64,000 nucleotides of DNA from JBCCGL01 sp039029275 (GTDB lineage: Bacteria; Pseudomonadota; Gammaproteobacteria; JBCCGL01), in contig JBCCGL010000005.1 in assembly GCA_039029275.1 (NCBI GenBank), forward strand, positions 186,001 through 250,000, read 5' to 3'. Of this stretch, positions 26,520 through 34,362 are shown piece after piece (positions within the stretch are counted from its first letter, which is position 1; every line of letters begins with the position of its first letter). The notes under the pieces are model-generated. The model made no database searches, was not told the DNA's origin, and was given only the letters and a program-made list of their open reading frames with translations. Made by a program: the position numbers and the translations under genes.

Positions 26520-27293
26520 CTAGAGGCGTACCTCAATGCCACGTGCACGCATGCGGTCCTTTGCCTCGCCGACTGTATATTCGCCAAAGTGGAAAATACT
26601 CGCTGCCAGAACCGCATCGGCGCCGCCGATCAGCACGCCGTCGCAGAGGTGATCGAGATTGCCGACACCGCCAGAGGCGATCACCGGAATCGACACCGCG
26701 TCGACGATTGCGCGCGTCAGTTCGAGGTTAAAGCCAATTTTGGTGCCGTCACGATCCATGCTCGTCAGCAGGATCTCGCCCGCGCCAAAGTCCGCCATTT
26801 TGCGCGCCCATTCGACCGCATCGATACCGGTCGGCTTGCGCCCGCCGTGAGTGAAAATTTCAAAGCGCGGTGACTCACTATCGGCGTTGACCTGTTTGGC
26901 GTCGATAGCCACCACGATGCACTGCGAGCCCACTTTGTCGCTGGCTTCACGCACAATTTCCGGCGTGAACACAGCGGCAGTGTTGATGCCAACCTTGTCG
27001 GCACCCGCATTGAGCATCGTGCGCACGTCTTCGACCTTGCGGATACCGCCGCCCACGGTGAGCGGAATAAACACCTGGTCGGCTACGCGTTCAACCACGT
27101 CGACCATCGTCGCGCGGTCGTCCGAGCTCGCGGTGATGTCGAGAAAGGTAATTTCATCGGCGCCCTCGGTGTTGTAGCGTTTGGCGATCTCGACGGGATC
27201 ACCGGCGTCGCGGATATCGACGAATTGCACGCCTTTAACGACGCGCCCGTTGTCGACGTCAAGGCACGGAATGATGCGTTTGGCCAATCCCAT
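26520..27293 (-). CDS. hisF: Imidazole glycerol phosphate synthase, cyclase subunit
   Basis: HisF uses ammonia supplied by HisH to form imidazole glycerol phosphate and AICAR. The start at 27293 gives MGLAKRIIPCLDVD, the family N-terminus; a longer open frame upstream overlaps hisA in another frame. The 257-residue TIM barrel carries catalytic Asp11 in CLDVD and Asp near 130 in VVAIDAK. The phosphate loops VGGGIR and ASGGVGN are present. It follows hisA by 13 nt. Confidence 0.96.
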   Translation of the reverse strand: MGLAKRIIPCLDVDNGRVVKGVQFVDIRDAGDPVEIAKRYNTEGADEITFLDITASSDDRATMVDVVERVADQVFIPLTVGGGIRKVEDVRTMLNAGADKVGINTAAVFTPEIVREASDKVGSQCIVVAIDAKQVNADSESPRFEIFTHGGRKPTGIDAVEWARKMADFGAGEILLTSMDRDGTKIGFNLELTRAIVDAVSIPVIASGGVGNLDHLCDGVLIGGADAVLAASIFHFGEYTVGEAKDRMRARGIEVRL

Positions 27294-27306
27294 CAATACA
27301 CCCCCA

Positions 27307-28056
27307 TCAGGCCAGGCCCTCGCCGAGCATATCGCCGACCAGTTGCTTGGCGTCGGCCAGGTCGATCGTGCCCTCGTACAATGCGCGGCCGATAATCGCG
27401 CCACTGATCCCGTCTCCCGCGACTTCGCACAGATTTTCAATATCGTCGAGGTTAGTAACCCCGCCAGAGGCGATGACGGGTATGTCAATCGCGCGCGCCA
27501 GTGCAGAGGTTGCCTCGACGTTAACGCCCTGCATCATGCCGTCTCGGGCGATATCGGTGTATACGATGGCCGCCACACCTGCACCCTGAAAGCGCTGCGC
27601 GAGGTCTATCGCATCGATATCGCTGCCCTCGGCCCAGCCTTCGACCGCGACCTTGCCGTCGCGCGCATCCAGCCCGACAATGACCTTGTCAGCAAAGCTT
27701 GCGCAGAGGCGCTCGACGAACTCCGGCTCGCGTACCGCTTGCGTGCCAATGATGACGTATGAAACACCGGCGTCGATGTAGCTCGCCGCGATCTCTTCGT
27801 TGCGGATGCCACCCCCAATCTGCAGCGGCAAAGCCGGATGCTGCTCGCGAATGGCGCGCACGATTTGAGCGTTTTTCGGCTCTCCGGCAAACGCGCCGTC
27901 GAGATCAACTAGGTGCAAGCGTCGCGCGCCTTCGTCCACCCAACGCCCGGCGACGCTGACGGGATCGTCCGAAAAAACGGTGTCATCGTCCATACGTCCC
28001 TGGCGCAGACGAACGCACTTGCCTTCTTTTAAATCAATTGCGGGTATCAGCAGCAT
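27307..28056 (-). CDS. hisA: ProFAR isomerase (HisA)
   Basis: HisA isomerises the aminoaldose ProFAR to the ketose PRFAR. MLLIPAIDLKEGKCVRL sets the start at 28056 and gives 249 residues. Catalytic Asp8 (PAIDL) and Asp near 130 (GLDARDG) and the phosphate-binding IGGGIRN and ASGGVTN loops are visible. In most relatives hisA directly follows hisH. Here a GNAT gene and a 212 bp gap with a dispersed repeat intervene, so hisA may have its own promoter. Confidence 0.96.
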   Translation of the reverse strand: MLLIPAIDLKEGKCVRLRQGRMDDDTVFSDDPVSVAGRWVDEGARRLHLVDLDGAFAGEPKNAQIVRAIREQHPALPLQIGGGIRNEEIAASYIDAGVSYVIIGTQAVREPEFVERLCASFADKVIVGLDARDGKVAVEGWAEGSDIDAIDLAQRFQGAGVAAIVYTDIARDGMMQGVNVEATSALARAIDIPVIASGGVTNLDDIENLCEVAGDGISGAIIGRALYEGTIDLADAKQLVGDMLGEGLA

Positions 28057-28197
28057 TTTTTGTTCCGTTACTCCCACTCAATCAGGAGATTTAATATCTC
28101 TTTTCAAATGAATTATCGCCAATGCCGCATCGCTCCGGGAATAATCCAAAAAAAATTAGTGGTAAGCCGTTCAGGCAAGGCCCGAGTTTTTCGAAAG

Positions 28198-28224
28198 GCG
28201 CAGTTTACACGCAGTAAATGAGCA
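28198..28224 (+). repeat. Dispersed intergenic repeat, copy 1
   Basis: A 27 bp sequence containing the short dyad GTTTAC...GTAAAT and ending ATGAGCA recurs with a single mismatch at 51706-51732. Both copies lie in non-coding gaps on minus-strand operons. The wider 212 bp gap between the GNAT gene and hisA shows nothing else I can identify apart from AT-rich runs. Confidence 0.65.
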
Positions 28225-28268
28225 CTTGAGCAATGCGAGAACAGCGCGTGAGCGGCTTGGATCAATTT

Positions 28269-28772
28269 TTAAAATTTTTTTTCAAACCACTCAGTGTCGA
28301 CATAACGACCAAATTTGAAACCTACCTCGCTCAACACGTGCAAGGGTTTAAATCCAAATTTTATATGCAGCGCGCGCGACGCGTCGTTGGGCAATCCCAA
28401 CACCCCGTAGGCGCGGTGCACATTCTCACCTTCGAGCGTTGTTAGCAGTTCGCCATATAGCAGACCGCCAATGCCTTCGCCGAAGACGTCGGGCGACAAA
28501 TAAATCGTGGTCTCGACCGACTCGGCATACGCAGGCTTGGCGCGAAATTTAGTGCTCCCCGCGTACCCGACAACCGCGCCCTCGCGCTCTGCAACAAACA
28601 ATCGGTGCGGCCCGCTTTCGCTGAACTGATCGAACCAACCCTGCCGTTCCTGCGGCTCGAAGACGTCAACGTCAAAAGTGATGATGGTGTGCTGCACATA
28701 ATAATTGTAGATATCCGTCAGCGCGGACAGATCGCTTTGACGTGCCGCGCGAATCAGTACTCGCCGTTCCAT
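28269..28772 (-). CDS. GNAT N-acetyltransferase, phosphinothricin acetyltransferase-like
   Basis: The start at 28772 (MERRVLIRAARQSDL) gives 167 residues and overlaps the hisH stop by 19 nt. The YIYNYYV-like opening, the acetyl-CoA loop region (SPDVFGEGIGGLLYGEL, near residues 92-108) and the LPNDASRALHIKFGF segment match the Pat/Bar branch of GNAT enzymes. These acetylate amino-acid analogues such as phosphinothricin or methionine sulfoximine. It interrupts the usual hisH-hisA junction. A role in histidine synthesis is not expected. Confidence 0.82.
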   Translation of the reverse strand: MERRVLIRAARQSDLSALTDIYNYYVQHTIITFDVDVFEPQERQGWFDQFSESGPHRLFVAEREGAVVGYAGSTKFRAKPAYAESVETTIYLSPDVFGEGIGGLLYGELLTTLEGENVHRAYGVLGLPNDASRALHIKFGFKPLHVLSEVGFKFGRYVDTEWFEKKF

Positions 28773-29410
28773 TGCACAAAATTTCGCAGCAGTTGCAGTC
28801 CGTTGTCGGCGCTTTTTTCCGGATGAAACTGGCAGGCGAACACATTGTCTTGCGCGACTGCGCAGGTAAAACCATGGCCATAGTGACTGCGACCGACCGC
28901 GAGCATGTGATCTTGCGGATCGACGTAATAGCTGTTGCAGTAATAAAAGCGCGCGCCCTCGTCGATACCATTCCACAACGGGTGCTGGCTATCGGCCTGC
29001 CACACCTGGTTCCAGCCCATTTGCGGCACGGACAAACGCGCGTTGGTCTCAGCATCGCGCATATCGGTTTCAAACGCGTGCACGCCGCCGCGAATCAGGC
29101 CGAGGCAATCGACGCCGTCGTTTTCATCGCTGCGATCAAATAACACCTGCAAACCCATGCAAATGCCAAGAAAGGGTTTGTCGACGTAAGCCTGGCGAAT
29201 CGCCTCGATCACATCGTGCGCGCGCAACTGCGCCATACAATCGCGCGCCGCACCCTGCCCGGGAAATACCACCCGATCCGCCTTTTGAATATCTGCGTTG
29301 TCGTTGGTTACGAGAACCCTGGCTTTGTCAGACACGTGCTCGATCGCCTTGGCAACCGAGCGCAGATTACCCATGCCGTAGTCGACCACGGCAATCGTCT
29401 GCGCGCTCAC
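28754..29410 (-). CDS. hisH: Imidazole glycerol phosphate synthase, glutaminase subunit
   Basis: HisH hydrolyses glutamine and channels ammonia to HisF. The 218-residue class I amidotransferase starts MSAQTIAVVDYGMGNL. It shows the nucleophile Cys in GICMGLQVL and the His-Glu pair in QFHPEKS. It lies 3 nt after hisB and overlaps the following GNAT gene by 19 nt. Confidence 0.96.
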   Translation of the reverse strand: MSAQTIAVVDYGMGNLRSVAKAIEHVSDKARVLVTNDNADIQKADRVVFPGQGAARDCMAQLRAHDVIEAIRQAYVDKPFLGICMGLQVLFDRSDENDGVDCLGLIRGGVHAFETDMRDAETNARLSVPQMGWNQVWQADSQHPLWNGIDEGARFYYCNSYYVDPQDHMLAVGRSHYGHGFTCAVAQDNVFACQFHPEKSADNGLQLLRNFVQWNGEY

Positions 29411-29413
29411 GGC

Positions 29414-30007
29414 TTACAACACACCTTTTGTGGAAGGCATCTTTCCCGCCATCCGCGCATCGGGCGTAATCGCCATTCGCACGGCGCGACCAAACGCCTT
29501 GAACACGGTTTCGATCTTGTGATGCTCGTTGTGACCGCGCAGGTTGTCGATGTGCAGTGTGGCTTGCGCGTGGTTAACAAACCCCTGAAAAAACTCGTAG
29601 AACAGATCAACGTCAAAGCTACCCACGCGCGGGCGCACAAAGTTGATTCCATACTCCAGGCCGGAGCGACCGGAGAAGTCGATCACTACGCGCGAGAGTG
29701 CCTCATCCAATGGTACGTAAGCGTGGCCGTAACGCGCGATGCCCTTTTTGTCTCCCAGTGCCTGCGCAAATGCCTGCCCGAGAGTGATGCCGATGTCCTC
29801 GACAGAGTGATGGTCGTCGATGTGTGTATCGCCGTTGCAGGTGATGTCGAGATCGATCATGCCGTGTCGCGCGATCTGATCCATCATGTGTTCTAAAAAC
29901 GGCACGCCTGTGTTGAAGCTGGTTTTACCATCTCCGTCGAGGTTAATACTGACGGCGATCTGGGTTTCCTGCGTGTCGCGGCTTACCGAGGCCGTGCGGG
30001 CTGTCAT
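29414..30007 (-). CDS. hisB: Imidazoleglycerol-phosphate dehydratase
   Basis: HisB dehydrates imidazole glycerol phosphate. The ATG at 30007 (MTARTASVSRDTQET) gives 197 residues, the length of the monofunctional enzyme without the phosphatase domain found in enterobacteria. The metal-binding motifs DDHHSVED and GHNEHHKIE are intact, as is the C-terminal PSTKGVL. It heads the minus-strand operon hisB-hisH-GNAT-hisA-hisF-hisI-hisE-tatA-tatB-tatC. The promoter should lie between 30008 and the kinase gene at 30250. Confidence 0.96.
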   Translation of the reverse strand: MTARTASVSRDTQETQIAVSINLDGDGKTSFNTGVPFLEHMMDQIARHGMIDLDITCNGDTHIDDHHSVEDIGITLGQAFAQALGDKKGIARYGHAYVPLDEALSRVVIDFSGRSGLEYGINFVRPRVGSFDVDLFYEFFQGFVNHAQATLHIDNLRGHNEHHKIETVFKAFGRAVRMAITPDARMAGKMPSTKGVL

Positions 30008-30249
30008 GTCTGCGCTTCCGGGGCTTGCGTTGTTTGGGGCGCGCAAGGATACACCGGAACACGGTTTAAGTCAGGTCGCGAATGCGCTCGGGCCACCGGT
30101 TCCACGCCGGCAAATCGAGTGGCGTAACCGTTCTACGAAACCCGGAAGTCCGTGTGATCAGGGCTCGGAGGGCGTAAGAAACCGGCAATTTCGTAAAAAT
30201 TCGCATTAATCATCTGAATTTACGCGTTAGAATTTGTGCTCGGTATTGA

Positions 30250-32568
30250 ATGTCGGGCAATTCGATGGATCCGGAAAGACACTTTAACGCGCTGAAGCAA
30301 AACGAAATGCTGCACTGGTACGAGATTAAGTCCATCCTCGGCCAAGGCGGATTCGGCATTACTTATTTGGCCCGAGACACTAATCTCGACCAAATGGTCG
30401 CGATCAAGGAGTACTTGCCCACCGAATTCTCGACGCGTGATGTAGAAAACACAGTTCAGCCCATTTCACAGAACCACACTCAGATTTTCGACTGGGGCAA
30501 AAAGCGCTTCCTTGATGAGGCTAAAACCCTCGCCCAGTTTCGCCATCCAAACGTTGTGCGAGTCAGCAGCTTTTTCGAAAATAACAATACCGGCTACATG
30601 GTCATGGACTACGAAGAAGGCACGGATCTTTCCGTGCTCATCAAAGCCGGCGAAAAATTCAATGAAGAGCGCCTGCTTGGCATATTGCTTCCGATTCTTG
30701 ATGGTTTGGAACAAATTCACTCGCAGGGGTTTATTCACCGGGATATCAAACCGGCGAACATCTTTCTGCGCAATGACGGTAGTCCGGTTTTAATCGACTT
30801 TGGCTCCGCGCGACAGTCTGTGGGCGGCCAAACACGCACGATGACCAGCCTGGTGACGCCGGGCTACGCACCGTTTGAACAGTACCATGACGCCGAGGGC
30901 AAACAGGGACCGTGGACGGACATCTATTCGCTCGGGGCGAGCTGCTGCGCGCTGATAACCGGTAAGCCGCCAACCGACGCGCTAAAACGAAGCATGGCGA
31001 AGCTCGATCACGGCACCGATATCTACGTCGATTTGGTCGATCTCTATGAAGGCAAATACTCCCAACACGTACTTAGAGCTATCGACTATGCGCTCGAATT
31101 CCGCGAATCCGATCGTCCGCAGTCGATCAAGGACTGGCGGCCGATTCTGCTTGGCGAAGTAGCCGCACCCGCAGCCGAACCTGTCACGCAAATCAACACG
31201 TCACCGTCGGCCGCCACACAGATCGTCACACCAATCGACTCGCAGACTGCCCCCACCGCACCAACCGTCTCTGAATCTCGAACACGACCAGAACCGGTCA
31301 AAATCACACCGACCCCAGAGGCTGCCGAAGCCGCGCCAGCTGCAGAAAAGAAAGGGACCACGAATTTACTGCTTATCGCTGTCGCGGTTTTGTTGCTCGT
31401 CGTCATAGGGGGCGGCGTTTTTATAATGCAATCGGGCGCACCAACACCCGTCGAGCAGGCACAGAACGGGACCAACACGTCTCCTGAACAAACATTGATA
31501 CAACCTGAAACTCAGCCTGAGGATGAGCTTACAGTCGCGAATGTTCAGCAATCTACGGACACGCAGACTTCTGAAACGACAGAGGAACCTGAGACTCCCG
31601 CCACTTCGCAAGAACAGACCGAGGATGTGACTCAAAAAGCCGCAGCCGAAGAGGAAGCGAATAAACTTGCGGAAGCAAAACGACTGCAGGAAGAACAGGC
31701 TAATCAGGCAGCGCTGAAAAAAGAACAAGAACGCATAGCCGCTGAAAAGAAAAAACTCGCCGAGGAACAAGCTCAACTGGCCGCCGCCAAAAAGAAACAG
31801 GCCGAAGAACAAGCCCAATTGGCCGCCGCTAAAAAGAAACAAGCTGAAGAGGAGGCGAAAAAGCAGGAAGCTGCCAGACTCGCTAAACTAAAAGCTGAAG
31901 AAGAAAAGAAAGCGCAAGAAGCGGCCGCCGCGAAGCAACAAGCCTCCAAAAAACCGGCGGACTTTCGCGGTACCTATATCCCGGACGAAGGTTTTGAGGC
32001 AGTAGTACTCAACCAAAACGGCGATGTTGTCAGAGGAACTATCGGCACCGAGGGTTCAACGCTGGAAGGCAAAGTTGTCGGCAATAAACTCACCTTTTCT
32101 TTTCTCTATTCACTCACGGGCTACGGCCACAAACCAGGAACCGGCGAGTTCACGCTCGACAGCTCCGGGCGTCTGTCAGGTTTTCGAAGCGAGGGAGGGT
32201 TTGATTACAACACCCCCTGGAACCTCACACGAAATTCATCCGCAAAAACCAAGTCGGCAGATTCCAGCCTGTTCAAAAACCTGTCCGGAACCTATAAACC
32301 GGACGAAGGATTTGAGTATCTCGTGCTCAAACAAACCGGCAATAAAATTAAAGGGGAAATCGGTACCGAAGGCAGTACCTTAAGCGGCGAACGAAACGGC
32401 AATGTCATCACCTTTAAAATGCAATACTCTAAGACAGGCTATGGCCACAAACCGGGCTTTGGTGAATTCTCTATCAGCGCTGACGGTAAAAGGTTGACAG
32501 GGAAACGCAGTAAAGCGGGCTTTGCGGATAACAGTCCGTGGAACTTGACACGCATTATCGAAAACTGA
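30250..32568 (+). CDS. Membrane Ser/Thr protein kinase with duplicated C-terminal domain
   Basis: The 772-residue protein has an N-terminal eukaryote-like kinase (25-300): glycine loop GQGGFG at 31, Lys53, HRDIKPAN at 163 and DFGSA at 183, all intact. A Pro/Thr-rich linker leads to one membrane helix (about 373-395). The extracytoplasmic part has a Glu/Gln-rich stretch, a Lys/Glu/Ala coiled coil (about 465-565) with a repeated AAKKKQAEE unit, and two homologous domains of about 95 residues (571-665, 677-770). Each of these carries GTY-PDEGFE, GTEGSTL, TGYGHKPG and PWNLTR. They are not PASTA domains and I do not recognise them. Confidence 0.87.
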   Translation: MSGNSMDPERHFNALKQNEMLHWYEIKSILGQGGFGITYLARDTNLDQMVAIKEYLPTEFSTRDVENTVQPISQNHTQIFDWGKKRFLDEAKTLAQFRHPNVVRVSSFFENNNTGYMVMDYEEGTDLSVLIKAGEKFNEERLLGILLPILDGLEQIHSQGFIHRDIKPANIFLRNDGSPVLIDFGSARQSVGGQTRTMTSLVTPGYAPFEQYHDAEGKQGPWTDIYSLGASCCALITGKPPTDALKRSMAKLDHGTDIYVDLVDLYEGKYSQHVLRAIDYALEFRESDRPQSIKDWRPILLGEVAAPAAEPVTQINTSPSAATQIVTPIDSQTAPTAPTVSESRTRPEPVKITPTPEAAEAAPAAEKKGTTNLLLIAVAVLLLVVIGGGVFIMQSGAPTPVEQAQNGTNTSPEQTLIQPETQPEDELTVANVQQSTDTQTSETTEEPETPATSQEQTEDVTQKAAAEEEANKLAEAKRLQEEQANQAALKKEQERIAAEKKKLAEEQAQLAAAKKKQAEEQAQLAAAKKKQAEEEAKKQEAARLAKLKAEEEKKAQEAAAAKQQASKKPADFRGTYIPDEGFEAVVLNQNGDVVRGTIGTEGSTLEGKVVGNKLTFSFLYSLTGYGHKPGTGEFTLDSSGRLSGFRSEGGFDYNTPWNLTRNSSAKTKSADSSLFKNLSGTYKPDEGFEYLVLKQTGNKIKGEIGTEGSTLSGERNGNVITFKMQYSKTGYGHKPGFGEFSISADGKRLTGKRSKAGFADNSPWNLTRIIEN

Positions 32569-32660
32569 CCCGCACCGCGGTGTCCGGCACGACTTGGAGC
32601 ACCGCTCAAAACCACAGGCAGTTTCCGGTTTTTACGTCAATTGTCGTTCAGCTTTCCGGC

Positions 32661-33419
32661 CTATTGCATTAGCCGAGATACCATAGGCTCCATTGACTCC
32701 GCCCAAATTTCATACCCGACTCTTTTCAAGTGCAATCCGTCTCGCATTATTTTTTTTGATACGCCACCGTTCGCAGACAAAAAACTTTTTGAGATATCGA
32801 GGTACCAAATATTCTGCTCATCCGAAAATCCTGAAATAATCTGATTAACTTCATCATTGCGCGCTCTTTGTTGATCGCCAGCCTCAAAGCCTCTTGGGAA
32901 AATGCCCAATAACAAAATTTTGCTCATCGGCAGTTTATTTTGCAAAAAGTCCAGGATCTTCTTGATTCCATCAGCGGTGTCAGCTGCCTCGTCCATTAGA
33001 TGACCTGTGTTATTTGTTCCGATCATTAATATAACCAGCTTCGGGGACAACCCGTCGACGGCGCCATTTTCTAACCGCCACAAAACGTTTTCGGTGCGAT
33101 CCCCATCGAAACCTAAATTAAGTGAATTTCTGTGCGAGTAGTATTTTGCCCACGCTGCTCGCCCATTGGTTTCCCAACGCTGCGTAATCGAGTCACCGAT
33201 CATGACAAGGTCAATTTGGTCCTCGTGAGCTTTTTGCACGAGTTTCTCCTGATGCCGTTCCATCCACCATTTTTCAACCTCTCGCGGAACCGGGGCAACT
33301 GCGGACTCCCCTTGCTGTCGTTCAAACATCGGTTCGAACGCGCTTGATTTCTTATAGAAAAACCAAACGCCCGCTATCGCGATGAGTACAAGGATGAAAA
33401 TTTTAATCATTTTGTCCAT
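32661..33419 (-). CDS. SGNH/GDSL hydrolase with N-terminal membrane anchor
   Basis: This esterase-type hydrolase resembles the platelet-activating-factor acetylhydrolase subunit branch. Block I has GDSITQRW with the nucleophile Ser, block III has GTNNTGH, and block V has DGLHLKRVGYE with the catalytic Asp-His. A membrane helix at the N-terminus (IKIFILVLIAIAGVWFF) anchors it outside the cytoplasm. The ATG at 33419 puts a basic start before the helix; an ATG at 33446 is possible. Somewhat AT-richer than its neighbours. Substrate unknown, perhaps a lipid or acetylated glycan. Confidence 0.82.
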   Translation of the reverse strand: MDKMIKIFILVLIAIAGVWFFYKKSSAFEPMFERQQGESAVAPVPREVEKWWMERHQEKLVQKAHEDQIDLVMIGDSITQRWETNGRAAWAKYYSHRNSLNLGFDGDRTENVLWRLENGAVDGLSPKLVILMIGTNNTGHLMDEAADTADGIKKILDFLQNKLPMSKILLLGIFPRGFEAGDQQRARNDEVNQIISGFSDEQNIWYLDISKSFLSANGGVSKKIMRDGLHLKRVGYEIWAESMEPMVSRLMQ

Positions 33420-33446
33420 TAATCCGAGCAAAGGCGCGTTACGCAT

Positions 33447-33876
33447 ATATGTGCAGAGTGGGCAATATTACGAATTCGCGAAAAAAATAACCGAGAACAA
33501 CGAAACCAGGTTTGCCACACGTTTGGAAAAGTTCACGACGTGCCCAGCGTACACATGCAATCCTATCGACACCTTGCCAAACTTATTTTACTTTTTTACA
33601 ACGCCTGACTATCGAATCGGCTCGCTGCAAACATGGACGACAACGTAAGCCATAAAGGGATCACGGGTAAAGCCTACTCCATTTGCCGTATAAATTAACA
33701 AATTACTAATACGAATAACTCTCATTATTTTCTTCATTAATATCAAATAGTTAAAAAATTCCGGTTCTACTAGATACCGAAAAAACATCGGCGTATGCTG
33801 GTGTCGTCGCCGCCATTTAACCGGTTCGCGGAACACAAAAAACACCAAACCAGCAAAGTCTACCCAGGAGGAATTT
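33447..33876. other. AT-rich intergenic region upstream of the aor operon
   Basis: About 430 bp lie between the divergent SGNH gene and the first aor gene. The middle (about 33580-33760) is strongly AT-rich. No gene, tRNA or recognised riboswitch fold was found. A minus-strand frame covering part of it overlaps the ferredoxin gene and is a shadow. The aor promoter must lie here. The ribosome site CAGGAGG is just before the ATG at 33877. Confidence 0.5.
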
Positions 33877-34350
33877 ATGCTCAAATCATTGAGTATCGAC
33901 CCAGGTAAATGCACAGGTTGTTTGCAATGTGAGATGGCCTGCTCATACGAAGCCGAGGGTGTTTTCAACCCTTCAAAATCGCGTATCAAAGTCTTTACCT
34001 TTCATGACGAGGGGCGGTTCGTTCCCTACACATGCACGCAGTGCGCGGAAGCCTGGTGCCTGCAGGCCTGCCCGGTAGATGCGATTGTGATCAATGCCGA
34101 TACCGGCGCCAAAGACATCCTCAATGATGTGTGCGTGGGCTGCAAAGTCTGCACCATCGCCTGCCCGTTCGGCACCGTGAACTACAACCAGGATACCGGC
34201 AAGGTGATCAAGTGCGATCTCTGCGGGGGTGATCCCAAATGCGCCGAGGCATGCCCCACCGATGCGATCACTTACGTTGACGCCGACGCTACGGGTCTGG
34301 AGCGCATGCGCGCCTGGGCGTCAAAAAGCGACAACCAGCCGGCAGCATGA
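33877..34350 (+). CDS. aorA: Aldehyde oxidoreductase Fe-S subunit
   Basis: The 157-residue ferredoxin-like subunit has four cysteine clusters fit for four [4Fe-4S] centres: CTGCLQCEMAC, CTQCAEAWCLQAC, CVGCKVCTIAC and CDLCGGDPKCAEAC. In the characterised Aromatoleum enzyme the equivalent AorA passes electrons between the tungsten subunit and the FAD subunit and can form chains. The gene is 12 bp before the tungsten subunit gene, with a strong CAGGAGG ribosome site. Assignment rests on the cluster pattern plus operon context. Confidence 0.88.
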   Translation: MLKSLSIDPGKCTGCLQCEMACSYEAEGVFNPSKSRIKVFTFHDEGRFVPYTCTQCAEAWCLQACPVDAIVINADTGAKDILNDVCVGCKVCTIACPFGTVNYNQDTGKVIKCDLCGGDPKCAEACPTDAITYVDADATGLERMRAWASKSDNQPAA

Positions 34351-34362
34351 GGGGGTGACATC

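Noticed and set aside
31720..31920. DNA-level tandem repeat in the kinase gene
   Set aside because: The repeated AAKKKQAEE units are part of a coiled coil in the coding sequence, not a separate repeat element.
33447..33876. Possible Moco/Wco riboswitch or FNR site upstream of aorA
   Set aside because: I could not find the conserved riboswitch segments or a proper TTGAT-N4-ATCAA site; the region is simply AT-rich.
33609..33989. Minus-strand frame of 126 codons before the aor operon
   Set aside because: It overlaps the start of the ferredoxin-like aorA gene and has no motif or ribosome site.
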